DNA of 64,000 bases from Fragilariopsis cylindrus CCMP1102 (Eukaryota; Bacillariophyta; Bacillariophyceae; Bacillariales; Bacillariaceae): NCBI GenBank assembly GCA_900095095.1, contig FMBT01000510.1, positions 1 through 64,000 on the forward strand, written 5' to 3'. Below the pieces are notes generated by a model. That model had not been told where the DNA came from and did not search any database. It saw only the letters and a program-made list of their open reading frames with translations. Shown here in pieces: positions 54,886-64,000 of the stretch. The stretch's first letter is position 1, and each line of letters begins with the position of its first letter. A program made the position numbers and the translations under genes.

Positions 54886-56056
54886 ATGACCTTGATGATC
54901 AGCAGTAGCAGTAGCAGCAGCGGTAATAACTATGCTTCTCCACCCATTGTCAGTACTAAACATAAAAGCATGATCACATTTAACAACGCAGCAACGACTG
55001 TAACAGTTACGCCAAGTAATAGCAGTGCTGATTTACTTAATCAGCATAAGCCTCAGCAGAAGCAGCAACAGCAATACCGAGGATCAACAAATCATCAACG
55101 TGAACCTTCTCCACGTCCTTTCAAGAAACGCAAAATGAGTGTGACTATGATAGAATCATCAATCCTTCCTCCTACTCGTAACAATGAAATAATGTCAACC
55201 ACGATGATCCTAATGATCAAGCTGATCATACGAAAGAACGTACATTACGTGAAGGTGAAAAGAAAAAGAAGAAGAAGAAGCAATCCATAGAAGGGAAGTA
55301 TTAGCATCAAAGTTACGTGCTTATAATGTCACTCAAAGAATGATGATCCGTCCCTCAGATTATGTACGTACTGTGTTTATTAAGAATGGATTGAATCCCA
55401 AGACACTTTATGAATACACCAACAGTAGCACAACCACAAACACAAAGAATGCAGCATGCATACTCTCTCAGGATCACACGCACTACTATCCACAACCAAC
55501 ACAATTAGATATTGATATCCATCACAAACATTCACAGGAACTATATGATTATATTCGATGTGGGAATGATCTAGATGGATTCAAACGTCGTGTACGTGAA
55601 CTAAAACAAGAATATTATCCACAAACAACAACGTCAACGGTAACACAAGTATACTTTAGATGTTGTAATAAATTTGGTGAATCTTTAATGCATTTAGCAT
55701 GTCGTCGTGGTCGTACTGATATGGTACAATTCCTTATAGAGGAATTGAATGCTACCGATAATGATACTACTACTAACGAAGATACTAACAATGGAACATC
55801 ACTTGCAGCAACAACACGAGCACGAGCAAGACAAGTGCTGTCTATCAGGGATGATTATAATAAAACACCATTCCATGATGCATGTTGGACAACAACACCA
55901 AATTTTGCGTTAATTGATTTACTTCTGAAGTATGTACCAGAACAATTATTAATGAAAGATGTTCGTAATAAAACACCATTTGACTATGTCCAACAACGTG
56001 ATTACGCTGCATGGTTAAGATTTATATGGGAAAGAAAATCATTATTTAAAGTATAA
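54886..56056 (+). pseudogene. Ankyrin-repeat protein gene, read in three frames
   Basis: The product resembles ankyrin-repeat proteins that are numerous in diatoms. The N-terminus (54886 to about 55190) is Ser/Gln-rich with a basic PFKKRKMS patch. Then a frame reading HDDPNDQADHTKERTLREGE continues, then EEEAIHRREVLASKLRAYNV leads into MMIRPSDYVRTVFIKNGL and open sequence to 56056. Ankyrin-type units are KFGESLMHLACRRGRTDMVQ, YNKTPFHDACW and NKTPFDYVQQRDYAAWLRF. The two frame changes lie near 55195 and in the A/G tract at about 55255-55280. Both are minus-one shifts, so either sequence errors in one intact gene of about 390 residues or a young pseudogene. Protein-interaction role by family. 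Confidence 0.7.
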
Positions 56057-56379
56057 CCTTATATAGGGAAAATAAAGTATAATATAATTATCACAATTTT
56101 ATATAATAGTACCGCAACAGTACACATCTCTCTCCTCTATTAGTCTCTATCCTGTGCTAGTCTAGTATACGGTAGTCTAGCTTCTATAATAGCTATGTTG
56201 ATAATTATCATTATCAAATAGCATAGCATACACCATGTTCAAAAGCACTCATCATATCGTAAATCCCAAGCATAAGTTCCAATAGATACGTTCATAATCC
56301 TGTGGAATGTTAGTCGACTTTGAGTGACAGCTAGGCCACTACAATCGCACGAAGCTGCTGTGGCACCCCGTTAGGGGAG
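56057..56379. other. Short intergenic stretch, no gene seen
   Basis: It contains TAGTCTAG and TACGGTAGTCTAG words and a small inverted pair TTGATAATTATCATTATCAA near 56198. It is the 3' flank of the ankyrin gene. Confidence 0.5.
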
Positions 56380-56389
56380 AGGCACGACT

Positions 56390-56946
56390 ATAATCTCGTA
56401 AGAGATAGCATCTATAGCAGCAGAAGTAGTAGTACTAGCACCAGCAAGAGCAAGAGCAGCAGAAGAAGCAACACTAGCAGAAGCAAGACCCGCAACACAA
56501 GCAATTGACATTATGGAAGCAGCAGCAAAATTTGAAATAGCAATAGCATCGACAACATCCATCCTTAACAACGGAAACAGCAAAAAAAAAAGACCTGCAC
56601 TGTCGATCATCATGCAGCAGTACAAATAGCAACAGACTATATACCGGCGTGGTTTAACAGTTTCTTATGGAGATGATGACGATGATGATGATGAGCCACC
56701 AAAAGGAGCACAAATAGCATGCAGCATACAATTAACACCAGAAGCAGCAACATTTAATGAACTTGTAGCAGGATTATCAGATGCAGTAGCATATAAGTAA
56801 AGGTAGTAGAAGTAAATTTAACAGCACTAAGAGCAGCAGAAGCAAAGCAAAGACTTCGCAGCAGCAGAAGCAAGAGCAGAAGCATTATGGGGAACAAGAA
56901 GAGAACTAGAAGCAGAAATGGTAGCACGAAATCAATTTCAATAATT
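56390..56946 (+). pseudogene. Ala/Glu-rich coding remnant
   Basis: On the plus strand three neighbouring segments read as Ala-rich, coiled-coil-like protein in differing frames. The first, about 56400-56590, reads IAAEVVVLAPARARAAEEAT and AIDIMEAAAKFEIAIAST. The second, about 56650-56800, reads RGLTVSYGDDDDDDDEPP and AATFNELVAGLSDAVAYK then stop. The third, about 56860-56946, reads AAEARAEALWGTRRELEAEM and ends ARNQFQ then stop. The AGCAGCAGAAGC repetition could by itself give such peptides, so this is either a decayed gene or repetitive DNA. No family is recognised. Confidence 0.35.
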
Positions 56947-57532
56947 TAAAGCTAGTCAAGTCGTATTGACGGGCTACTAAGTAGACAGTGATGCTACGGT
57001 AATTACTGTACCGGTAAGGGAAATCAATGAGTGTTGTACTGTATGAACGAAAGAAGAAGAATGTTCATCTTGTCAAGATTCTTCTTTTCGGTGAGCGCAC
57101 CAATTCAAGTACTAGGTACTAGCTAACTTTAGGACTACATCTTACGTTAGTACATCATGATAAATCTCGCACGCGACTCAAAAAAATCCAGTCACGGTAG
57201 GTAATGGCACTGTTAGCTTCAGCTATTCGTTCGCGAAGGAGAGATGGAAACTGGCATACGAACCGGTATTGAATGTTAAAATAACGCGTCATCTAGATCT
57301 CTGGTGTGTTTGGTGACGATTAGACTTTTGATCACAGTACTTCGAACTTGTACCGTACTTGTACTTGTACGGTAATAGTGTTAGGCAGGGCTGTGTAAGG
57401 TTGCTCGTACTAGTACGTATACACTTCAATTCAATTTAGAACTCAATTCCATCTCAATTCCATCTCAATTCCATCTCAAATTCAAATTCATTCTCATCGC
57501 ATCCTACTGTATGTATCTCAATCTCTATTAAC
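56947..57532. other. Intergenic stretch, no gene seen
   Basis: It contains CTTGTACCGTACTTGTACTTGTACGG near 57348 as short direct repeats (two pieces of ten bases) and three AATTCCATCTC repeats near 57445-57478. It is the 3' flank of the sulfatase gene. Confidence 0.5.
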
Positions 57533-60029
57533 TCAAGTGAGTAATTCCTGTAAACGTTTTTCATACCGTTGAATTTGATATTTATTTAATGATTTGTAAT
57601 CATTCCCAAGTTGATATGGATTTGTATTCAAATCATAATATTCTACAAAATGTTCATCATCATCAAATATACAATATATACTATTTTCACCACCACCGTT
57701 GTTGTCATTGTATTCGTTGTTGTTGTTGTTGTTGTTGACGTTGTTGACGTTGTATTCGTTGTATTCGTTGTTGTTGTTGTTATTGCCTGTATCGACGACG
57801 ACAACATCAACACCATAACTACTTTTTGATTTAGTGATTGTACGTACACAATGATATGTATTATTATAGGAATCAGGCATCCACCATAATTGATTATTAT
57901 TTAAATAGGGTGGTGGACATTCACTGATATTACATTTTGAATTCCCTTCACCATGATATGATATTAATAGATCAATACGTTTTAGAAATGGATCATCGTC
58001 TACTAGTATATCATCCTCATTATACTCATCATTATACTCATCATCATCATCATCAGAAGGAGAAGAAGGAGTATCGTCGTCGTCGTCGTAATCGTCGTCG
58101 TCATCGTCTTCTGATAGTGATACCTTCTTCTTCTTTTTCTCCTTTGTAGTCTTATGATTATTCTTATTTTTGTTCTGTTGCTGTTGCTGTTGTTGAATAA
58201 GAAAATTCCAAAATGAATGACCATCCATTTTCTTTATAGCATTTTGAAGATTATTAATAATGGTAGTAGTAGTAGTAGTAGTAGTATTACTTCTATTACT
58301 ATTATTATTATCTACCCCCTCCAATTCATCGTCCAATTCATCCTCCAATCCATTTAATATAATAGTTAATATAGTTGGTGCAATATCAATTAATGAAACA
58401 ATGACATCTTTTGATATAGTTATATTTTGTGGAATTAAATTTAGATTATTATTATTATTATTATTGGATTTGAATGACGATGATGATGATGATGGATGGG
58501 ACGGATTGGATGGACCACGTACAACAAATGGTACTCTAACATCATGTTCATATAAATGACGCTAAATACAAATGAAGTATGCACCGAAATAGTAAAATAG
58601 TAGAATAGAAGTACAGTAGCAAAAGAAGAAAAAGAAGAAAGGAAAAAAGTGGAGGAGTGAGTGAGTCCGAATGAGGAGTCCGAATGAGCGTTACAGTTGC
58701 GTTGCGTTACGGTACGTGCTTATAGTACAGTATAGTACAGTACAGTACAGTATAGTACAGTCCTACTAGTACTAGTACTAGTATACGTACCTTATCAATC
58801 GCTAAACGATGTTGTCCAAATTGAAATCCATTATCACTTGTATATATAATAATAGTACGATCAAGTACCGATGATGTAGAAGTAGACGATGAAGTAGACG
58901 ATGATGTAGACGATGATGACGTAGAAACAGTAGTAGTCTTCTTCTGCTTCATCTTCTTTAATAACTTAATTATATTACCAATATGAGTATCAACTGTCTT
59001 TAATGTACGTAATCTATTACGATATATATCATTAATTTGTAGTGCTGTTTCATTTGTTATTATACCTAATTGACGTAATAACCAATGTTTCATATTCATA
59101 CTATCTTCTGTAGCATTATAATTTGGCATATCAGTAGGTGGAGTAACATCTGGATAGTCGTGTTCATATTTTGGTTCTGGTGTAAATGGTCCATGTGGTG
59201 TTGGCCATGCAATCACAGCTAACCATGGTTCCGGTAACGTTGCTAGTTTCTCTAATGTATATTTTTGTAATACTAATGGTAAATAATCATCAGGATATGT
59301 ATCGGAATGTTTATGAATTTGTATTGGTGGAATAAGGCCATCTCTACTAATCATTTCAGGTGAATGCTCCACAATACTATAATTATAATATCTTGAATTA
59401 CCTTCCAGACCGTACCAATAATCCCATCCATTTGGTATACTCGATTCAGGTGATGTTTTATTATATTTATATTGATTTAAATATTTACCGGCATACATTG
59501 TTGTATATCCCGCTTGTTGAGCGTAGACAGCATAGGTGGAATTTAATTCGATATTTGTTTTCCATTCGGATCCATAACAATTTCCAGTAATGGAATTATT
59601 GATTGCCATACCCTGTTGTGTATGTAGATATTTTCCAGTTAAGATACTGGAACGACTGGGACAACATATTGGAACATGTGTCAATGCACCTTGTTCAAAT
59701 GTAACACCCATTTCTATCAGTTGTTGATGGACAATTGGCATATATTTTTTAGTATTAAAACTACCTAGTAAAATATCTTGATCATCTGTTAATAATAATA
59801 AAATATTATTTTTTGGCTTTGGTTTCTTGCGTTTGCGTTTATTTGGATGAGGTTTATTATTTTGATGAGGTTTACGTTCAGCAGCGTCAACAACATCGAC
59901 AACAACATCGGCAGCGTCAACAACATCGACAACGGCAGCGTCAACAATTGCAGTCACAGGCACAGGAAGAACGACGCCGAAGATATAATTAACTGATGCG
60001 AAGCAAAAGAAGAAGAACAAGATTTTCAT
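57533..60029 (-). CDS. Sulfatase, N-acetylglucosamine-6-sulfatase-like, two exons
   Basis: Exons are 58791-60029 and 57533-58561 with a 229-nt intron (GATAAG|GTACGT to TATTTAG|CGTCAT, phase 0); the product has 755 residues. A signal peptide (MKILFFFFCFASVNYIFG) is followed by an Ala/Val/Asp and Lys/Pro-rich spacer. The metal site ILLLLTDDQD opens the domain. The formylglycine signature is PICCPSRSSILTGKY, where the first Cys of CxPSR would be converted. Then YTTMYAGKYLNQY, HGPFTPEPKY, IYTSDNGFQFGQHR and, in exon 2, HLYEHDVRVPFVVRGPS and GHSFW. Such enzymes remove sulfate esters from glycans in the secretory route or cell exterior. The closest family resemblance is GNS. Exon 2 contains long Asn/Asp/Gln inserts. 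Catalytic residues look complete. Confidence 0.92.
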
Positions 60030-60454
60030 TTTCCTTACTCTCTCTCTCTCTCTCTCTTACTCAATCTCAATCTGCTATACAGTATCTTCGAATAATAATG
60101 TATAATAATCTCTATGTTACGTTATTGCCCTACTTAGTTATTTATTTCTCTATTTCTCCTTCAATACTGTACGAACGGTAGAATGTTGAAGAATATAGAA
60201 GATAGATAAAATGAAAAGATGATATGAGGAAAGCGGAAAGCGGTAAAAGAATGAAAAGATATGAGATACTGGAGCGCTCCCAAAACTCAAATACGCAAAT
60301 AAACAAATTTGCGATCACCTAATTTGATACAGTCTTAACTTACTCGCGCTAATAAATACATTTTAACAAATACACTCACTCGTGACTGGGTAGCCTGAGT
60401 GGGTCCCGTGTAGTGACTGAAAGTTACACCCTAAAACAGACATCGCGTGGAACT
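60030..60454. promoter_or_regulatory. Upstream region of the sulfatase gene
   Basis: It contains a (TC)n run at 60040-60056 close to the start codon and AAGCGGAAAGCGG near 60231. No defined promoter element is recognised, and no gene is seen. Confidence 0.35.
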
Positions 60455-60662
60455 AGTCATGAATATAAAAACTAAATCAGGCCCAAATTTTACTAGTATT
60501 TGTTACTGTAGTATAATAACAACTTTAGCATCAAGTATATACACCTAAATAGTCATTTTTCTGAGAATTAAACCATGAAGATTACAATTGACCTATTGGA
60601 TGGAGAACTGTCATATTCCTTAGTCTTGTAAGCCTACTGGTATCAGACAATGTAGGCTCACA
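60455..60662. repeat. Dispersed repeat R, copy 3, inverted fragment
   Basis: The reverse complement matches 480-638 plus 5613-5690, and 48590-48800. It reads GTATATACTTGATGCTAAAG across the position where copy 1 carries the transposon, so this is a second empty site. Confidence 0.85.
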
Positions 60663-62250
60663 CAATGCACACATCAAATAACCCCCAAAAATGGCCCATT
60701 TGCAGTGTTTTGTGGACATACAGTACACTCAAAAAGGTGAATCATCCCAAAATATATGGATGGGGTGCACCATATATACCAAAGGGAACTTACTCTTGGT
60801 GCTTTGTGTTGATGGTCCAGCTTTGGTGGACACAAAAGTGGAAAACCCTGTTTTGGGGCCTAAATGGCCCAATTTGTGGTTAATGCAACCCTTTACCTTC
60901 ATAACCTCCATAGAACCCTAAGCATTATAGAGACCTTGCAGGTATGGGTATGATGGATACTAGTGCACTCGACCCATCTGGTGTTGTCCTCTGCAACCCT
61001 TCCAAATGAGATATTTTGTTGTTCATTTTGATCGAAAATCATGTTATTTGTGTGCCTTCCACAACAACAACTCATTTGAAAGTGTTGCAGAGGACAACAC
61101 CTTCTGGGGCAGGTGCACTTGCATCCTTATAGTATAATAACACATTTTAGTTGCCTCCTACCACTTTTTTGTTCCTGTGGTCGTTGAATAAATTACAAAC
61201 CGCTGTTGTGGAAGGCACACAAACAGAATGAATTTTGACCAGAAATGTACAACAATATATCTCATTTGAAAGTGTTGTAGAGGACAACACCTTCTGAGTG
61301 GGGTGCACTAGCATCCAGTATACCTATACCTACAAGATCCTTATAATGCTAAGGTTTCTATGGAGGTTATGAAGTTGTAGGGCAGCATTAACAGCGAACT
61401 GGTATCTCATACATCAAATAACCCAAAAAATGGTTTGCCTTCCACAACACCAAAATGAATATCGTTCTGTAACCACAGAAACAGAAAACTGGTCGGAGGC
61501 AAACACAATGTTCTAGTACAGTATGTGGATGCTTATGCCCCCACCCCAGAAGATGGTTTCCTCTACAACACTTTCAAATGAAATTTTATGGTTCATCTCT
61601 GATCAAAAAGCTTGCTGTTTGTGTACCTTCCACAACAGAAAAATGAATATTATTCTGCAAGCATATTTTGATTAGAACTGAACAACAAAATATCTTATTT
61701 GAAAGGGCTGGAGAGGACAACACCAGATAGGTTGGGTGCACTATCATCCACATAGTGTACTAAAACATAGTTATAGTGTCTGCCTCCTACAACTTTTCTA
61801 TTCCTGTGGTTGCTACATAAAATTCATTTCACTGTTATTGCAGGCACACAAACAATATAATTTTTGATCAGAACTGAGCAACAAACTATCTCATTTGAAA
61901 GTGTTGCAGAGGACAACACTAGAACATTGTGTGTGCCTCCTACTGACACTATAATTTTGCCTGCTTTGAGTAGATATCATGTTGTGTGTGACTATATAAT
62001 CTGTGACTTTATCATGGCAATTTGCAATGTACTACCATCTACTAAGTAGTCTAGATAAAGTTGCAGCAGCAGCAAAAGTCTTATTTGCTGGTTTTTATAA
62101 TGGTAGCGGCTTATGTCCAAGCATGGTAGCACCAAAGTAAGAGGTGGATATTTTAATACCATTGAACAGTGGGATAATAAATGATGCAGCAGCATTGTGT
62201 GTGTAATGTTGGTAAAATAATGTGTTATTTAAATTCTCCTTCCACCTGCC
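60663..62250. repeat. Subtelomere-like repeat block, both orientations
   Basis: Bases 60710-60930 are related to 46170-46410. From about 60960 to 61950 words such as TTTGAAAGTGTTGCAGAGGA, GTGCACTAGCATCC, CCTTCCACAACA and GTGCCTCCTA recur in direct and inverted order, related to the 190-bp satellite at 47055-47700. Near 62050-62200 are short Ala-rich open stretches that I could not assign. No gene is supported. Confidence 0.75.
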
Positions 62251-62866
62251 AGGGATGTACAAAACAACAACAACACATTACGTTACCTGCAGTTTGTTTG
62301 AGATGATGCAAAATTATCTCATTGTTGTATTGTTACCAGTTTGAGATGTTGCATTTTAATATACCTTCCTGTGTACATTATCTTATACCAGATAAAGTAA
62401 AGCTACAGCATAATTATCCTCTTGTTTGTTTTACCAGCAGTAGCAGTGAGGTATTTATTGCTTGAGTACAAAAGCATGTTGTAGGAAGCAGCAAAGTATG
62501 AGGAGGATTTGATAGGCTGACTGACTTGAACTATAGAACTGCTAGCTACTCTGCAGGATAACACAGACATAGAAAATGGGTATGCACTAACGTAACTGCC
62601 ACAATTAAAAACACACACATACATACACACACACACTACTACTACTAACTATCTAACAAACCAGTCATTTATTGTATTGCACAGTTAGTTGTGTAACCAA
62701 CTGGCCCAACAATACTTATTGTTGCTGCTTGTTGGTAAGGGGTAATTCTAGTTCAGTTTGAGAGTTAGTTTCCCTATAAAGCACATGGAAGAGTGCGGTG
62801 TGCACATATTGGCATTGCTTATCAGTACTTTTAGGTTCACCTCTCTCTTTATTGATAGCCAATCAA
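62251..62866. other. Stretch before the telomere-type array, no gene seen
   Basis: AT-rich sequence with a (CA)n-like run near 62607-62636 followed by (CTA)n, and words such as GATGATGCAAAATTATCTCATT. No credible gene on either strand. Confidence 0.5.
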
Positions 62867-63195
62867 TTAGGGTTAGGGTTAGGGTTAGGGTTAGGGTTAG
62901 GGTTAGGGTTAGGGTTAGGGTTAGGGTTAGGGTTGGGGGGGGTTAGGGGTTAGGGTTAGGGTTAGGGTTAGGGTTAGGGTTAGGGTTAGGGTTGGGGTTA
63001 GGGTTAGGGTTGGGGTTAGGGTTGGGGTTAGGGTTGGGGTTGGGGTTAGGGTTAGGGTTAGGGTTTAGGGTTGGGGTTAGGGTTGGGTTGGGGTTGGGGT
63101 TAGGGTTAGGGTTAGGGTTGGGGTTAGGGTTAGGGTTAGGGTTGGGGTTAGGGTTAGGGTTTGGGTTGGGTTAGGGTTAGGGTTAGGGTTAGGGT
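62867..63195 (+). repeat. Telomere-type TTAGGG array with variant units
   Basis: About 329 bp of TTAGGG units. The first dozen are perfect; later ones include GGGGTT, TTTAGGG and TTGGG variants interspersed. TTAGGG is the telomere repeat of diatoms and many other eukaryotes. The G-rich strand runs 5' to 3' towards the right end of the window, the orientation of a right-hand chromosome end, yet non-telomeric DNA follows. Confidence 0.95.
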
Positions 63196-63409
63196 ACTGC
63201 AACCGGGGAACTGGGAACTGGGAACTGAAAAAGATTTTTTTTTTTTCGACTAAGAGATTTTTTTTTTCTCCAAAATATAACCCCAAAAAAAACCCCCCAA
63301 AAATATAACCCCAAAAATATAACCCCCAAAAATAAAACCCCAAAAAATATAACCCCAAAAATATAACCCCCAAAAATATAACCCCCAAAAATATAACCCC
63401 CAAAAATAT
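63196..63409. repeat. C-rich tandem array next to the telomere-type repeat
   Basis: After a GAACTGG triplet repeat (63205-63226) and two T-rich runs, an array of about ten units of AAAAATATAACCCC(C) with length variants fills 63271-63409. The complementary strand is GGGGTTATATTTTT. Here the G-rich strand is the minus strand, opposite to the preceding TTAGGG array. Confidence 0.85.
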
Positions 63410-64000
63410 GTGATGTCACTAAAAACGAAAAATAATCGAAAAATTTACTTAACAGTTGAAGTGTATTATTTACTTAGCAAGCACTTGAAGTTGGATCACA
63501 CTAAGTATTTAATACAGTATTCAGTAACTTCAAGCAGTAACTAAGTACACAAAAATCGAAAAATTTACTTAACAGTTGCACTTCAAGGTGGATCACACTA
63601 AGTATATTATTTACTTAGCTTAGTACATTATTTACTTACTGTGATCCAACTTGAAGCTGCATTCACACAACTGTATGCATGATTGACAAACTTCCAGCAT
63701 GTGCTAAGTATATAATTTAATTAGTGTGATCCAACTTGAAGTGCATGCTAAGTAAACAATATCATGTGCTAAGTAAATAATGACACACGCCTCTTAATGA
63801 CTCCACACGCCTCCAAATGCCTCCACACGCCTCCAAATGCCTCCACACGTCGACGCATGCTGGCGCACACGCTCCAAAAACGATTTTTTTCGCTGTAAAT
63901 CCTGCATACGCATTGATTGTCGGGAAAAAATCATGAAAAAATGCATTTTCAGATAACTTTTTTTGCATTTTGCTCCTCATTTCGATCATTTTATTCTCAT
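63410..64000. repeat. Further short repeats at the window end
   Basis: TTGAAGTTGGATCACACTAAG and its complement recur in both orientations (about 63486, 63585, 63640, 63726), mixed with CTAAGTAxATxATTTACTTAG-like words. At about 63785-63850 a 20-bp tandem unit containing CACACGCCTCCAAATGCCTC repeats roughly three times. No gene is supported. Confidence 0.7.

Noticed and set aside
62758-63174. Frames of VRVRVR and LGLGLG repeats
   Set aside because: Translation of the TTAGGG array, not protein coding.
63077-63419. Minus frames with GVIFLGVIFLG repeats
   Set aside because: Translation of the AAAAATATAACCCC array.
1-64000. tRNA and CRISPR search by eye
   Set aside because: No B-box-like GGTTCGAATCC with a paired acceptor stem was found, and tandem arrays lack the uniform repeat/spacer pattern of CRISPR.

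Overview
The window looks like nuclear DNA of a diatom, probably a raphid pennate; I infer this from gene content and have not confirmed it. The DNA is AT-rich and full of microsatellites. Introns are short (about 105-250 nt) with GT-AG ends. The telomere-type repeat is TTAGGG. Several genes have architectures known mainly from diatoms: a CRAL-TRIO-like plus DUF6824 protein, a diatom-type ankyrin protein, a signal peptide with an ASAFAP-like plastid motif, and secreted proteins with PT-rich linkers. No tRNA, rRNA or CRISPR array was recognised.

Left end (1-7640). A dispersed repeat, here called R, is split by a 4,974-bp DNA transposon at 639-5612. The transposon has TA target duplications and about 229-bp terminal inverted repeats. 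It carries a DD34E Tc1/mariner (IS630-type) transposase and, facing it, an acidic cargo gene now in two frames. Two other copies of R in the window (48.7 kb and 60.5 kb) keep the empty site and so prove the insertion. Degenerate repeats and a large imperfect palindrome follow.

Centre (7640-45000). Genes lie in a matrix of minisatellites. They are a TKL-like protein kinase, a small single-pass membrane protein, a small secreted protein, an HMG-box gene, an ABCG half transporter head-to-head with a CYP7/CYP8-like cytochrome P450, a hypothetical protein, cytosolic glutamyl-tRNA synthetase, the CRAL-TRIO/DUF6824 protein, and a large PT-rich secreted protein with a 108-nt micro-exon of nine tetrapeptides. 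A tiny hydrophobic protein of about 46 residues occurs in three dispersed copies whose differences are mostly synonymous. One LTR-retrotransposon fossil fragment is present.

Right part (46000-64000). Subtelomere-like satellites of about 190 bp surround a cysteine-rich secreted protein, a probable plastid protein, a frame-broken ankyrin gene, a decayed Ala-rich coding stretch and a GNS-like sulfatase. Past 60.4 kb there are only repeats, ending in about 330 bp of TTAGGG and variants in chromosome-end orientation. About 800 bp of C-rich and other tandem repeats follow that array, so it is interstitial or marks an assembly join.

The genes do not form one pathway. The unifying feature is a subtelomere-like region rich in repeats, with secreted or membrane genes between them. 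The most interesting objects are the cargo-bearing mariner element, the three-copy micro-membrane-protein family and the telomere junction.
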